Shown here: in pieces, positions 1-8,461 of the stretch
Position numbering within the stretch: position 1 is the first letter of the stretch
Layout of the letters: each line of letters begins with the position of its first letter
Notes under the pieces: model-generated
The model's database searches: none
The model's input: the letters and a program-made list of their open reading frames with translations, nothing else
What the model was told of the DNA's origin: nothing
NCBI GenBank assembly: GCA_002751075.1
Contig: NAOQ01000045.1
Coordinates: forward strand, 221,113-235,839
Origin: Ichthyophonus hoferi
Taxonomy: Eukaryota > Opisthokonta > Ichthyosporea > Ichthyophonida > Ichthyophonidae
Direction of reading: 5' to 3'
Length of the DNA: 14,727 bases
Position numbers and translations under genes: made by a program

Positions 1-10
1 GATCGACCAC

Positions 11-22
11 TATTGGCCAATA
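11..22. promoter_or_regulatory. Palindromic CCAAT pair
   Basis: The 12-base perfect palindrome TATTGGCCAATA holds two CCAAT boxes back to back in opposite orientation. It lies about 170 bases before a TATA-like box and 310 bases before the first candidate ATG of the plus-strand gene. CCAAT boxes are bound by NF-Y/HAP complexes in eukaryotes. That it acts as a promoter element here is inferred from its position. Confidence 0.35.
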
Positions 23-190
23 AACTGATTTTGCGCTTATACTACGTTTGAAGCGACGGGATAGTTTTTCAATTAGATTTCTATAAAACAATCCCATATC
101 ATATTATGTCGAGTACATAACGTAAGTTATATCTTTACTTTTGACTTAGCCCATCTTGGTCATAGAGTGGATCCAGGTGGGCTCCGTAGA

Positions 191-198
191 TATAAATA
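191..198 (+). promoter_or_regulatory. TATA-like box
   Basis: TATAAATA stands about 135 bases before the ATG at 333. Just upstream is an imperfect hairpin (arms at 148-159 and 173-183, core AGCCCA/TGGGCT). If used, transcription would begin near 220-230, and the leader would contain a short upstream ORF starting at ATG 245 (22 codons). In such AT-rich DNA a TATA match alone is weak evidence. Confidence 0.3.
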
Positions 199-332
199 CA
201 TGTGCGTCTTTAGTAAAGGTGTCCTTTCCTTGGCTATAGATTGAATGATTTCCTTGAAGCAGAATAAAAAAGAGAACTTGCTTTTATTATTATTTATTAA
301 TAGATGGTAATAAAACTATCCCCTAAAAATGA

Positions 333-595
333 ATGGTTGTGCTATTGGTTTCAATTTTTTTAGGAATAAAACTATTAGTTACGCCTTTATGGTTAAGCGG
401 CTCGAGTAATATAGGGGCTTTCTGGAATTTTGCGTGTTGTTATTATATTTTGAGACCATTATTGTATTGTGTAGAATATTGTACGGAAAAAATAAATAAC
501 CTTAGCGCTATTGTGGAAATAAGAAGAATGTGTAACACACTAGACGATAACATTATAGACGACCCATTTGCACCTAGTAACTCAAATTGTAAATC
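333..595 (+). CDS. Candidate first exon, hydrophobic N-terminus
   Basis: An 87-codon open stretch from ATG 333 ends at a textbook donor (TC, then GTAAGTA at 596). The predicted peptide starts hydrophobic (MVVLLVSIFLGIKLLV), has a second aromatic/Cys-rich hydrophobic stretch around residues 28-46, then turns polar with a DDPFAPS segment. This suggests a signal anchor or one or two membrane segments. It ends in phase 2 and would join exactly to the exon at 1349-1421. The start is uncertain: ATGs at 245 and 329 come earlier in other frames, and a T-rich acceptor-like site ends at 363, so the exon could instead begin at 364. No family recognised. Composition is less AT-rich than the flanks, which favours real coding. 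Confidence 0.4.
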
Positions 596-1348
596 GTAAG
601 TATAATGTGTTAAGGAGGTTAAAGTTTTTTTTATTATTATTGAAAATTTTGTAGTTTTTTATTATTTATTATTAAAGCCGAATATGTGTGAAGCAGTCTG
701 AATATATGTTTGATTCATTATAAAGAGAGTTTAGATTATTTCTCATTTAATTTACCAATCTCCTGATTGTAGCAAACAATGTAAATTAAAATACACTAAA
801 AAAGGGATGTAGATTATACTTGTCTTTACAGAGTGAAGAACAGAAATAATGCTTATCTAAAGTTGTGCTGAGGGCTATTCTTTCAATTTCCCAATATGCT
901 TGACAGTTGTCTATAGATTTTATTCTATCTTTGGTGGAAAACAAGGGGGTAACATAATCTTATATAGCTAAAAAGAGCAATATATATATATATAGTATGG
1001 TGCGTTTAAACATAATAATATAACCAGTAAGACTTGGGAATAATGTCATTTCATTTTGTCAACTATACCTATATGACTCAAACCGTCACATACTGAAAGA
1101 AAAAGAGAAAAAGAAAGAGAAGAGAGGATGTTCATACTGCTATATCTAGTTTCTCACATTTAACCTTATGTTAGTATAACTTTGCTTACTAAAGGTCTCT
1201 TATTGTCATATATTGTTATATATAGTTGTGCATAATTTTAATTTTTTCTCTAATTCGAATGAGTTTTTATATTCGCCAGTGTAGTTTTATCAATATCTTC
1301 TTGAATACTAATATAAATATTTGCTTGTGGGTGTTTTTCATTATTCAG
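596..1348 (+). other. Probable intron, AT-rich
   Basis: No convincing ORF is seen. The stretch begins with a strong donor (GTAAGTA) and ends with a T-rich acceptor (ending ATTATTCAG at 1348), consistent with a 753-base intron. It contains a TA microsatellite at about 980-994 and a short purine run near 1097-1128. Confidence 0.35.
980..994. repeat. (AT)n microsatellite
   Basis: About seven uninterrupted AT units, inside the probable first intron of the plus-strand gene. Confidence 0.8.
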
Positions 1349-1421
1349 TCATGTGAGTATTATAGAGTCGACTGTCTTTGAGGCCACTCAGCCATCATCG
1401 TCACACAACTGGTGTCATCAG
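1349..1421 (+). CDS. Candidate small internal exon
   Basis: A 73-base segment, visibly richer in G and C than its surroundings, is bounded by a pyrimidine-rich acceptor (TTTTTCATTATTCAG) and a CAG|GTCACT donor. It reads HVSIIESTVFEATQPSSSHN then WCHQ without a stop. It needs two bases from the previous exon, which is what the exon ending at 595 leaves over (TC+T = Ser). It ends in phase 0, which is what the exon at 2443 needs. The phase agreement on both sides is the main support. The donor is not the strongest consensus, and no family is recognised. Confidence 0.35.
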
Positions 1422-2442
1422 GTCACTGATTCTTCATATATATATGTTCTATCTTACCTTACACTATATCTATCTATACACTACGTATGTAGATACAGAT
1501 TTATTCATTTTTTTATTCCTCAATCCACTAGCATATATACGCACACGTACAGCACATACATATTTTCACTCACAGACATACCTGCACCCTATTATCTTAT
1601 CTTTGGTGATAGTCTATCCCTCTAACTATATTCAACTCATAATTCAATCCTTCCTCTTCTTCTATCTCCCTAGCATTACTCTCTTCATTGTATTGTGCTT
1701 TTGGTCAAATACTTCACAACATTTCTTTATATCTAGTATAGTATCATCTATATACCTTATATTAAACTACTATTGCCCATATTTTTATATGTTTTTTATA
1801 TCTTATATTTTTAATTCTATATATATTTGACCACACTGTCTAGACACAATGTTCTATGTGATACTACAGACATAAACATACAGAAATAGTAATATATATC
1901 ATGTTTATAGGTGTATTTATATAGTTATAGTATTATACTGCTATACATGACCTGGATATATATATATCGTTTCAATTTCTTTAAACTTTATACTATGAAT
2001 CATACATAGGCATATTTGTGCTTACAAGTATGGGTGTTCGTATATAAGTAAGAGAACATCTCATAATTAGGTGTTTTGTTACATATATATTTGATTTCAA
2101 ATATCATGCAACCATAAGTATATATCCGTATGTTGATAAGTATATTTGTATAGTTATGCCTATTTTTATACAGGTTAATGGTTGTACACAGTTGCATGCA
2201 TTTTCCTATTTGTGTATTTATACCTTATTGTATTATTATATATTTTTATCATATATATACATTTAGCTACTCTTTTCAAAATTTCTACATAAATTAGTTT
2301 GTGTATATGTTCATGTTCATATACACGTACATCATTATAAATACTGATATATAAGTTTGGGAACTTATGTCTTATTTACATGTGCTGCTTATACTATTAT
2401 ATATTACAAGGCTAATGAATAAATATTGAACGGAATATATAG
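1422..2442 (+). other. Probable intron, pyrimidine-rich
   Basis: A stretch of about 1 kb with no credible gene. Positions 1430-1830 are strikingly T/C-rich on the plus strand, which leaves a long but low-complexity open frame (1378-1830, no ATG start) that I treat as a composition artefact. From 1830 to 2440 the DNA is very AT-rich. The stretch ends at a TATATAG acceptor at 2442. Confidence 0.35.
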
Positions 2443-3836
2443 GGAGAGCCCGGTATGGAGACACCACCAAGCGTGGATGCGTGGTGGTGTACTTCACATG
2501 GTCGACCAGATGCCTTACGATGGACGATTACTACCAAGGAAGAGAATGAGGAGGCGGCCCTCTACCTGGACTCGCTGGGTAGGAGATTATCTTTGATATC
2601 TTACACATCCACACCAATTATGCCATACCACATATATCAGGGTATATACTATTAGGCGATCATACAGATATATGGTATGAGTGTATCCATAATATTTTAT
2701 AACAGTATGTAAACAAAACATACCTGCCTTTGTACATTTATGTATTATGGAATTTATTTATCATTGTGCTGTCTCTATTCTTTAACTTTACATGGTACAG
2801 AACGTAAACTAGCCAAGCTCGTGACAAAGACCAAGCGACAGACCTTTACTAATGGACTAATGGGTAATGGTAAGTTGTTGTAAAGAAAAATCGAGATAAT
2901 TATTATTTATTGTTACTCTACTAGGAAAGAGTGAGAAAGGGTTTTATTGCTACTAGTGATGGAGGAAAGGTGAGCCATGGTTATGGTATAGATCAATAAC
3001 TAGGACTTGGAGAGGTGAGTGTAATTTGAGTGAAAAAATACACTGAGGTGTTACTATGGTACATGCATAGGAATAATAAGGAGGAAGTTAGTGCTCATGT
3101 GCTGTGATGAACTCGTGATTTTGGAATTAAAAGTGTAGAATAAAAGGGAGTTTACGTAGTGTTTGAGAGAGAGAGAGATGGGCTAATTAACATTTGATAT
3201 GTGTTTATCAAGCGTATGTATTATTCTTAACAGTGTGCTTTGTGATTGTCTGTGTTATCTTCCACCAACGTATTAGATTAGTTTGGGGTGTGTTTTTTCC
3301 CGTTGGGGTATAAATACCTTGGGGATCACATTTAACAATTTAGAATTTATACTAACTCTTCCACTCTTATATAGTGTCAGAGTTGGCTGATAGACTGGAA
3401 GATGTGGATTATAAGAGTGCTTATGAAGGTGTGTATATATTTGTATTGTTGCACAGTTATTTGATATTCTTTTTCTTTTTCTCTCTTTCTATCAACGCAT
3501 TTTTCTGGTTTTCTTATATATCCTCGCACATAGATGATAATATCGATAGTAGTGCAGTGGGATGTCTCCTGCAAGAGGCTGGTGCCATATCAAAGTCCCC
3601 TAGTGTGTGGGCAGAGGATATAGATAGTAGTGACAGTGAAGATGAAGATAACAATATAGGGGATACCTCTGAGTCAGAGGAAGATGGGGAGGAAAACAGT
3701 GCTGTGGATGATGCTATGGTAAGAACTAGGGCCAGATGAACGAGAATTGTGTGTATAATTATGTCCTGACCTGAATGATGGTACAAATAGGGAAATAATA
3801 GCTAATATGCAGATCACTTACGATTATGATGTGTAA
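2443..3836 (+). CDS. Uncharacterised acidic-tailed protein, 5 exons
   Basis: Exons 2443-2578, 2801-2869, 3375-3428, 3534-3718 and 3813-3836 join in phase with GT-AG introns of 222, 505, 105 and 94 bases. Read from ATG 2455 the product is 151 aa; in-frame codons back to the acceptor at 2442 (GGA GAG CCC GGT) allow it to continue from the exons at 333 and 1349, giving 267 aa. Visible parts: a Trp/Cys/His-containing start (VDAWWCTSHGRPDALRW), a charged, heptad-like stretch (KEENEEAALYLDSLERKLAK) suggesting coiled coil, then an acidic Ser/Asp/Glu tail (DSSDSEDEDNN, SESEEDGEE) with likely casein-kinase-2 sites, ending ITYDYDV-TAA. If the last intron is not removed, the protein ends VRTRAR at 3739. 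I do not recognise the family and assign no function. Exons are GC-richer than introns, which supports coding. Confidence 0.55.
2870..3374 (+). other. Intron of plus-strand gene, with (GA)7
   Basis: A 505-base intron from GTAAGT to TATATAG. Unlike most introns here it is G/A-rich on the sense strand and carries a (GA)7 run at 3165-3178. A stretch at about 2925-2969 between a CTACTAG acceptor and a GTGAGC donor is open in one frame, but its phase does not fit the flanking exons, so I do not call it an exon. Confidence 0.4.
3165..3178. repeat. (GA)7 microsatellite
   Basis: Seven uninterrupted GA units within an intron of the plus-strand gene. Confidence 0.8.
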
Positions 3837-4108
3837 CTTGGACCTTAGATGACATCTGTAGATGCCGTTGATAATTTTGTAGTTGGGTGTGGACAATAGA
3901 GTCATGGTATATATGAGTAGATATGTGTTTATGAATATATTTAAGGAAGGTATTTGTGTATGTTTAGTGCGTTACACAGCTATATATAGAATGACGTCTT
4001 GTGTAAGAGATATAATTAAGGTTGAAATATATGGCTACATTCTTATTATTATTATTAACTTAACCTATAGTAGTAAATAACTCTTATTTTAGTACCTAAT
4101 GGTCTACC
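3837..4108. other. Convergent intergenic spacer
   Basis: The space between the stop of the plus-strand gene and the stop of the minus-strand segment at 4109-4303. It should hold both 3' untranslated regions. One plus-strand open frame (3883-4080) lacks an ATG start and is AT-rich, so I do not call it. Confidence 0.35.
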
Positions 4109-4303
4109 TCAACCCCTAGACTTCTTATTCAGCTCTTTGAATGTGGCCATCAAGACCCTAAGATCTGCATGGTTTTTCTGTATGATACCGTGCTGTGCCC
4201 AAGCCAGTCTTAGTATTTCCTCCTGTAGCCTCTTTAAGTCATGAATATGGCTTATTTTTTCTTTATAAAAATCATAGTCAAACCAATGTTTAGAATATAC
4301 CAT
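4109..4303 (-). CDS. Small minus-strand coding segment, unknown
   Basis: From ATG at 4303 to TGA at 4109 the frame encodes 64 residues. The distal half (QEEILRLAWAQHGIIQKNHA, then DLRVLMATFKELNKKSRG) has amphipathic helix character and coding-like base composition. The first 25 or so codons are very AT-rich and look intronic. A CTACAG|GAG acceptor ending at 4222, with an upstream TGAC branch-like motif, would make 4221-4109 a 37-residue terminal exon of a larger gene. A possible 5' part is an ATG at 4529 (MSEISKGRW...), but I could not find a phase-consistent chain that I trust. Either a tiny one-exon gene or the last exon of a gene in 4109-4900. No family recognised. Confidence 0.35.
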   Translation of the reverse strand: MVYSKHWFDYDFYKEKISHIHDLKRLQEEILRLAWAQHGIIQKNHADLRVLMATFKELNKKSRG

Positions 4304-5035
4304 ACAGATACAGTTTTTTTTTAACGAATAAATCTGGCTTAACAACCAGTTGTATTAATAATCTGGGCATTATGAAAAAATGTGAATTTAAAACTCTACG
4401 TGAGGTCTTACTGTGATGGTGCTGATTAGAATATCTGGAATATTAAGAGGTATTTATTTTTTATATAGTAACTATCAACCGCTTTTATTGTAATAGTGTG
4501 AGCCACCTTCCTTTTGAGATTTCCGACATAATTTGAAATCTACCATTAATTTTTGTTAAAATTTAAAAACTGGATTAGTTTATTAGTAGTATTATAACCA
4601 GACCTACAATAGGTCACACCAAGCATGCATGCCAACAATATTTGTTTTGCATCAATATTGTTATTGCTCTTGGACAACAAACTGCAATTCAAAGACAACT
4701 GTCACTCAGTAATATTTCTCCCAACACCAATGCCACTATCCTATATCAATTAACTATTAACCAACTAGTCGATCTGATAATCAAAAACCTATAATAAATC
4801 TTGAGAACTATACTAAGATAGTCAAAGTAACCTGATTTTAAGTAGCTTCTGTCAGCCAGCAATTTGTACCATACCAATCACCATTCAGTATCAACCGACA
4901 ATGCACGATAACCTGTAATATTTACTATTCTGCACCCACGCCTATAATTTGTATGAATCACTCTTTTATACTAACCATTAAGATACAGGTGTAATCAAAC
5001 AGTTAACTCGTTTTTTTAGGTTTCTTTATGTGCTG
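4304..5035. other. AT-rich spacer, TMEM65 3' flank
   Basis: Lies downstream of the TMEM65 stop on the minus strand and should hold its 3' untranslated region. From 4600 to 5000 the plus strand is rich in CAA/CCAA words, as is the CAX 3' flank at 8080-8460. The decamer GATAGTCAAA (4817-4826) recurs exactly at 8381-8390. Possible 5' exons of the segment at 4109-4303 could lie here but cannot be defined. Confidence 0.3.
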
Positions 5036-7169
5036 TCAATATAGTAAGAGGGGAAACATGCCCAGTATACAGCCCACACAGATTCCAAGTACACATGATA
5101 TTGGCTGAACTAGTGGCAGGCTTTTCATTTGCTCTTTAGTTAGATTTGGTTTAGGAAGCCTAAGTTTATCGGAGAATGACTGGATCAAACCATGGAAGCC
5201 AGTACCAACCATATCCTGAATAGATGCATGTATGCATTAGCGTGTATATATCCATGTAGTGATATGTATATGTATATTTGTGTATGCAGATAGCCGAGAA
5301 AATGAGTATTATTTTGAGTAATGGTAAGAATAAACATGCTATATTAATATATATATATATATAAGGAAAACTGGAAGTAGATATTCTTTGGATATAGATA
5401 GTGTACAACCCCAACAGATATAAGATATAAATGTCATAGATATAAATATGCCTTAGCAACACATGTTTTGAAACATGTTCTACATACGAGAGGGAAAATA
5501 ATAATGTGCAAATAGGCATTGTACACTGTGTGGATTAATAGGTGCACATGCATGTCTGAAAGATTAATGCAGCGATTGTACAAGATATTAAAGAAATACG
5601 AAGACAAATAAGATATTATAAATTGCCAGAAGGTAATGAAATGTAATAAACATGAAGAATGTAAGTAACAAAAGAAAAGAATAAACATCGCATAAAGCAA
5701 CAATCAGTATAGCTATATAGTTAGTATAAAGGGACATTACAGAAAACATGTTCCCCAATCCAGCCGCAGCCATAGTGGATAGGCCAATAGTAGTACCCAG
5801 AGTATGATCTAATGTCTCCCCGGCGATCTAATAGCCCATCCATAAAATATCAAGGTATTAATCGCACTGTCGCCACAAACCTCGTTTTAAAGTTTTCTTT
5901 TGCCTCTTAAAATCTTGATAATATCATTAAATTCTTTATAAATTCATCTCCTAACACTATAAAAACATATCCCTAGCTTACATATAGATGAGTCCACTCT
6001 GTCTAACAATGTCTTATTTGTATATATTTGTTAATGTGTATGTGTGTATGAACGTGTATTTGGTAATATACAGGCGTGTGCATTTTCACAATAGCTTGAA
6101 AAACCCTGTATATTATTATATTTGACATGCTCGTGAATAAGGGTAGATACTGGAATCGTTTAACAATCAAATTATACAGAAGGGAACAGGAGGATAAGGG
6201 AGGTAGAGAAGCAAAATAAAAAATAAAAATATATAGATATACCGGGAAAGAATAAGACAACAAAGATAGAAAGATATTGGAAAAGAAACTAAGAGGGATG
6301 AATAAAAAAGATACATCATAGCCCTAAGTATACGTTAGAAGATAATAGTTGGATTATAAGTAAGAGATAGAAGAGAAAAAGGAATAGAAGATTACAATCA
6401 TGAAGAAATTATCACAGAATCCAAATACTACAAATGGTACCCCTATTCGAATGACTAGCTTGATAATTTGACTTCGTGGAATCTCGTTTGTGGCCCTATT
6501 AATACATTTTGATACAGCTGTGTGCGAAAGTTTAAAAATAAATAAAGAGACGGACGAAACAAAAGAAAACATAAGACTCATGTACAACCAAAGCTAGTTG
6601 AGTTTGCACTCTAGGAAAGAAAAGGCTGACATATAAATAAACTTAAAGAAGAAAATATTCATAGTGCAAGAAGAATAAAATATCAATAAGTCAAGGAAGG
6701 AATTGATTATAAGAGAAGGTGATGATAGAGGAAAAGAGATAAAAAATAATGAAGCATATGTATCACCTATACGTCTATGTACACTCTCTTATGTACATAT
6801 ATGTATAAGGATGCATTAAGAAGTTTTCCGTGTTTTTGATTAACAAAACATACGCAGATTTTCAGATCCCGTATCATCCAACATTACCCGTAAACTTTTC
6901 CTTGTCCTCGAGTCTAGTGCACGACTTAACTTTAATTTAAATTCGGGTTCTTTGTTTATCCGTTCCACCAGGGAATTCAAAAAATCGTCTTCATTTTCAT
7001 GTTTTAAACCTGTTCTTGTTAGGGTACTCAGCAAGTATTTTTGTTCTGCTATACCATTATATTGAGTCAACCGACTGCGTATTGGACTTGAATTTGTGGC
7101 TAACTCGGAGTTAGCCCACTGCCTTCCAGATAAAAACCTAGCACCGTGACATGTTGCTCGGCCGTGCAT
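5036..7169 (-). CDS. TMEM65: TMEM65-family mitochondrial membrane protein
   Basis: Exons on the minus strand are 7169-6854, 6517-6396, 5827-5741 and 5215-5036. They join in phase to 234 aa, close to human TMEM65 (about 240), ending in TGA. Residues 1-40 are rich in Arg/Ser and poor in acid (MHGRATCHGARFLSGRQWAN), like a mitochondrial presequence. Family hallmarks follow: IRIGVPFVVFGFCDNFFMI into IAGETLDHTLGTTIGLST (129-164), then MAAAGLGNMFSD (165-176), a polar loop with LTKEQM, and a C-terminal hairpin CVGCILGMFPLLLY. Three or four membrane segments are visible (about 129-147, 153-173, 213-233). Known from the family: inner mitochondrial membrane, needed for Na+-dependent mitochondrial Ca2+ efflux together with NCLX in animals; the role in this organism is inferred. 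The start is the first in-frame ATG after a TAG at 7233-7235. Introns are 336, 568 and 525 bases. Confidence 0.92.
5216..5740 (-). other. TMEM65 intron 3
   Basis: A 525-base intron between the TTTTCT|GTAATG donor and the ATTCAG acceptor. It holds a TA microsatellite at 5347-5363. Its open frames on the minus strand are hydrophobic, lack ATG-anchored support and are shadows of the T-rich composition. Confidence 0.85.
5347..5363. repeat. (AT)n microsatellite
   Basis: Eight AT units plus one base in TMEM65 intron 3. Confidence 0.8.
5828..6395 (-). other. TMEM65 intron 2
   Basis: A 568-base intron whose sense strand is markedly pyrimidine-rich (purine-rich on the plus strand around 6180-6390). 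Nothing else recognised. Confidence 0.85.
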
Positions 7170-8461
7170 TGTAAATTCGATGCTGTTTGCTTTATATACG
7201 GAATACTGTTGCAGCAAGATGTACTGGATATCCTACTCTCCTACCACAGCTATGTTTAGGCGTGGTGTTACCTTTGCTTACTGAGCCACTGGTTATATTT
7301 CATTGGCTCTCCAATTTTAGCATTATATTCTGAAGTCCCCATTACTATTCCAGCCCTGGTTTGTTGTGCATTGCTCAATAATTAACGATTGCCATTTATC
7401 CAATAGGATTTTAGTTAGCAATCGGCATCGGCATAGTATTCAATGGAGAACATCTTATGTAGTTGAGAAAAACAAACGGTTTGTCTGTGGCTCAAGAAAA
7501 TCGTGCAAACAACGTACAGTAAAACAATATTACCTAAATATGACTATTACCAATAATAAAAAGGTCATGTTCCAAATATCGAAGCCGTACTATTTACTTG
7601 CTATTAGTGTTTAACTATAGCTCATAATTTATCTATTATTTTTCTACCAATCGTTAGATATTCGTCAATATTACTAGTACTCCAAGAGTGTGCATCTAAA
7701 GGATGTGTCAAGGTAATAAGGGCCTATATAAGTCTTACTTCCCGAGGCTTTACCCTAAGCAACATGTTTCTATGTCCCGACAAAACCAATGTCTGAGTTA
7801 GTACTTTAATATTTTATTCAACCTATATAATTATTTCCGGTACATCTTGCACTTATATAGGAATAAATAACAACGTTTACCGGTATATATGCTTTAATTC
7901 TAGTTACACCTATCGCCTACATTTCATTCTTCTTGGGAATTATTATACGTTTTCACTTAGAAGCAGACTTCATATCCAAGTGTATACTGTGGTATGCATG
8001 TAATGCATAAACATAGATAAGCTATTCACAGCTATCATGAATAAATTGATATAACATATTTAAGAAAACATTAGTACAAATATAATCAGCCCATTAAATG
8101 TTCACCATGAAGTACAACCTTCCGCTTTCAATGTATTATTGGTACACCAAACACTAGCCAGGATTTGCTGAGAATCATGTACAGGTCATCTTGAATGTCT
8201 AACAACCAATAACAACCAACATGACTTGCATCCTATCCAAACTGCAACCGAGCCAGTGACCATCCAGTTAAATGGTCCTCTCAATTATGCATGTCAAATA
8301 GACCCGTAATGGGTGTAACTTCTATTGTACAACAAAGCTACTATAGATATACAACCAAAAAAACTAGACCAACTCATACAGATAGTCAAACGTATTTCAA
8401 ATTAAACAATAAATTATGTTTAATAGTCACACACTGTTTGGTGCAGAATTTGTGATAAACA
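7170..8461. other. Intergenic: TMEM65 promoter and CAX 3' flank
   Basis: A 1.3-kb space between the TMEM65 start and the CAX stop. Positions 7170-7330 should carry TMEM65 promoter and leader. Positions 8080-8461 should hold the CAX 3' untranslated region and are rich in CAA/CCAA on the plus strand. A plus-strand open frame at 7366-7614 has no ATG start and no recognisable content. A TATATAAG match near 7724 on the plus strand is followed by no credible ORF or RNA gene. I see no tRNA, rRNA or spliceosomal RNA. Confidence 0.5.
7302..7315. promoter_or_regulatory. Inverted CCAAT pair before TMEM65
   Basis: ATTGG-CTCT-CCAAT, two CCAAT boxes facing each other with a 4-base spacer, 133-146 bases upstream of the TMEM65 ATG. 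A partly overlapping inverted repeat GAGCCA/TGGCTC lies at 7283-7309. Promoter function is inferred from position and from the similar pairs upstream of the other genes. Confidence 0.4.

Noticed and set aside
390-480. Faint likeness of LWLSGSSNIGAFWNF to the C-terminal region of PIG-U proteins
   Set aside because: Only a few residues agree, the spacing is wrong and the downstream sequence does not fit that family.
1353-1830. Long overlapping plus-strand open frames, one of 150 codons
   Set aside because: No ATG start, low-complexity T/C-rich content giving Tyr/Ile/Phe/Leu/Ser/Thr runs, no domain. Only the first 73 bases (1349-1421) look coding.
5434-6263. Several hydrophobic minus-strand open frames
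   Set aside because: They lie mostly in TMEM65 introns 2 and 3 in the wrong frames, with Tyr/Ile/Phe/Leu-rich translations typical of T-rich introns.
7366-7614. 82-codon plus-strand open frame between TMEM65 and CAX
   Set aside because: Begins at GTG, no recognisable motif, composition like the surrounding spacer.
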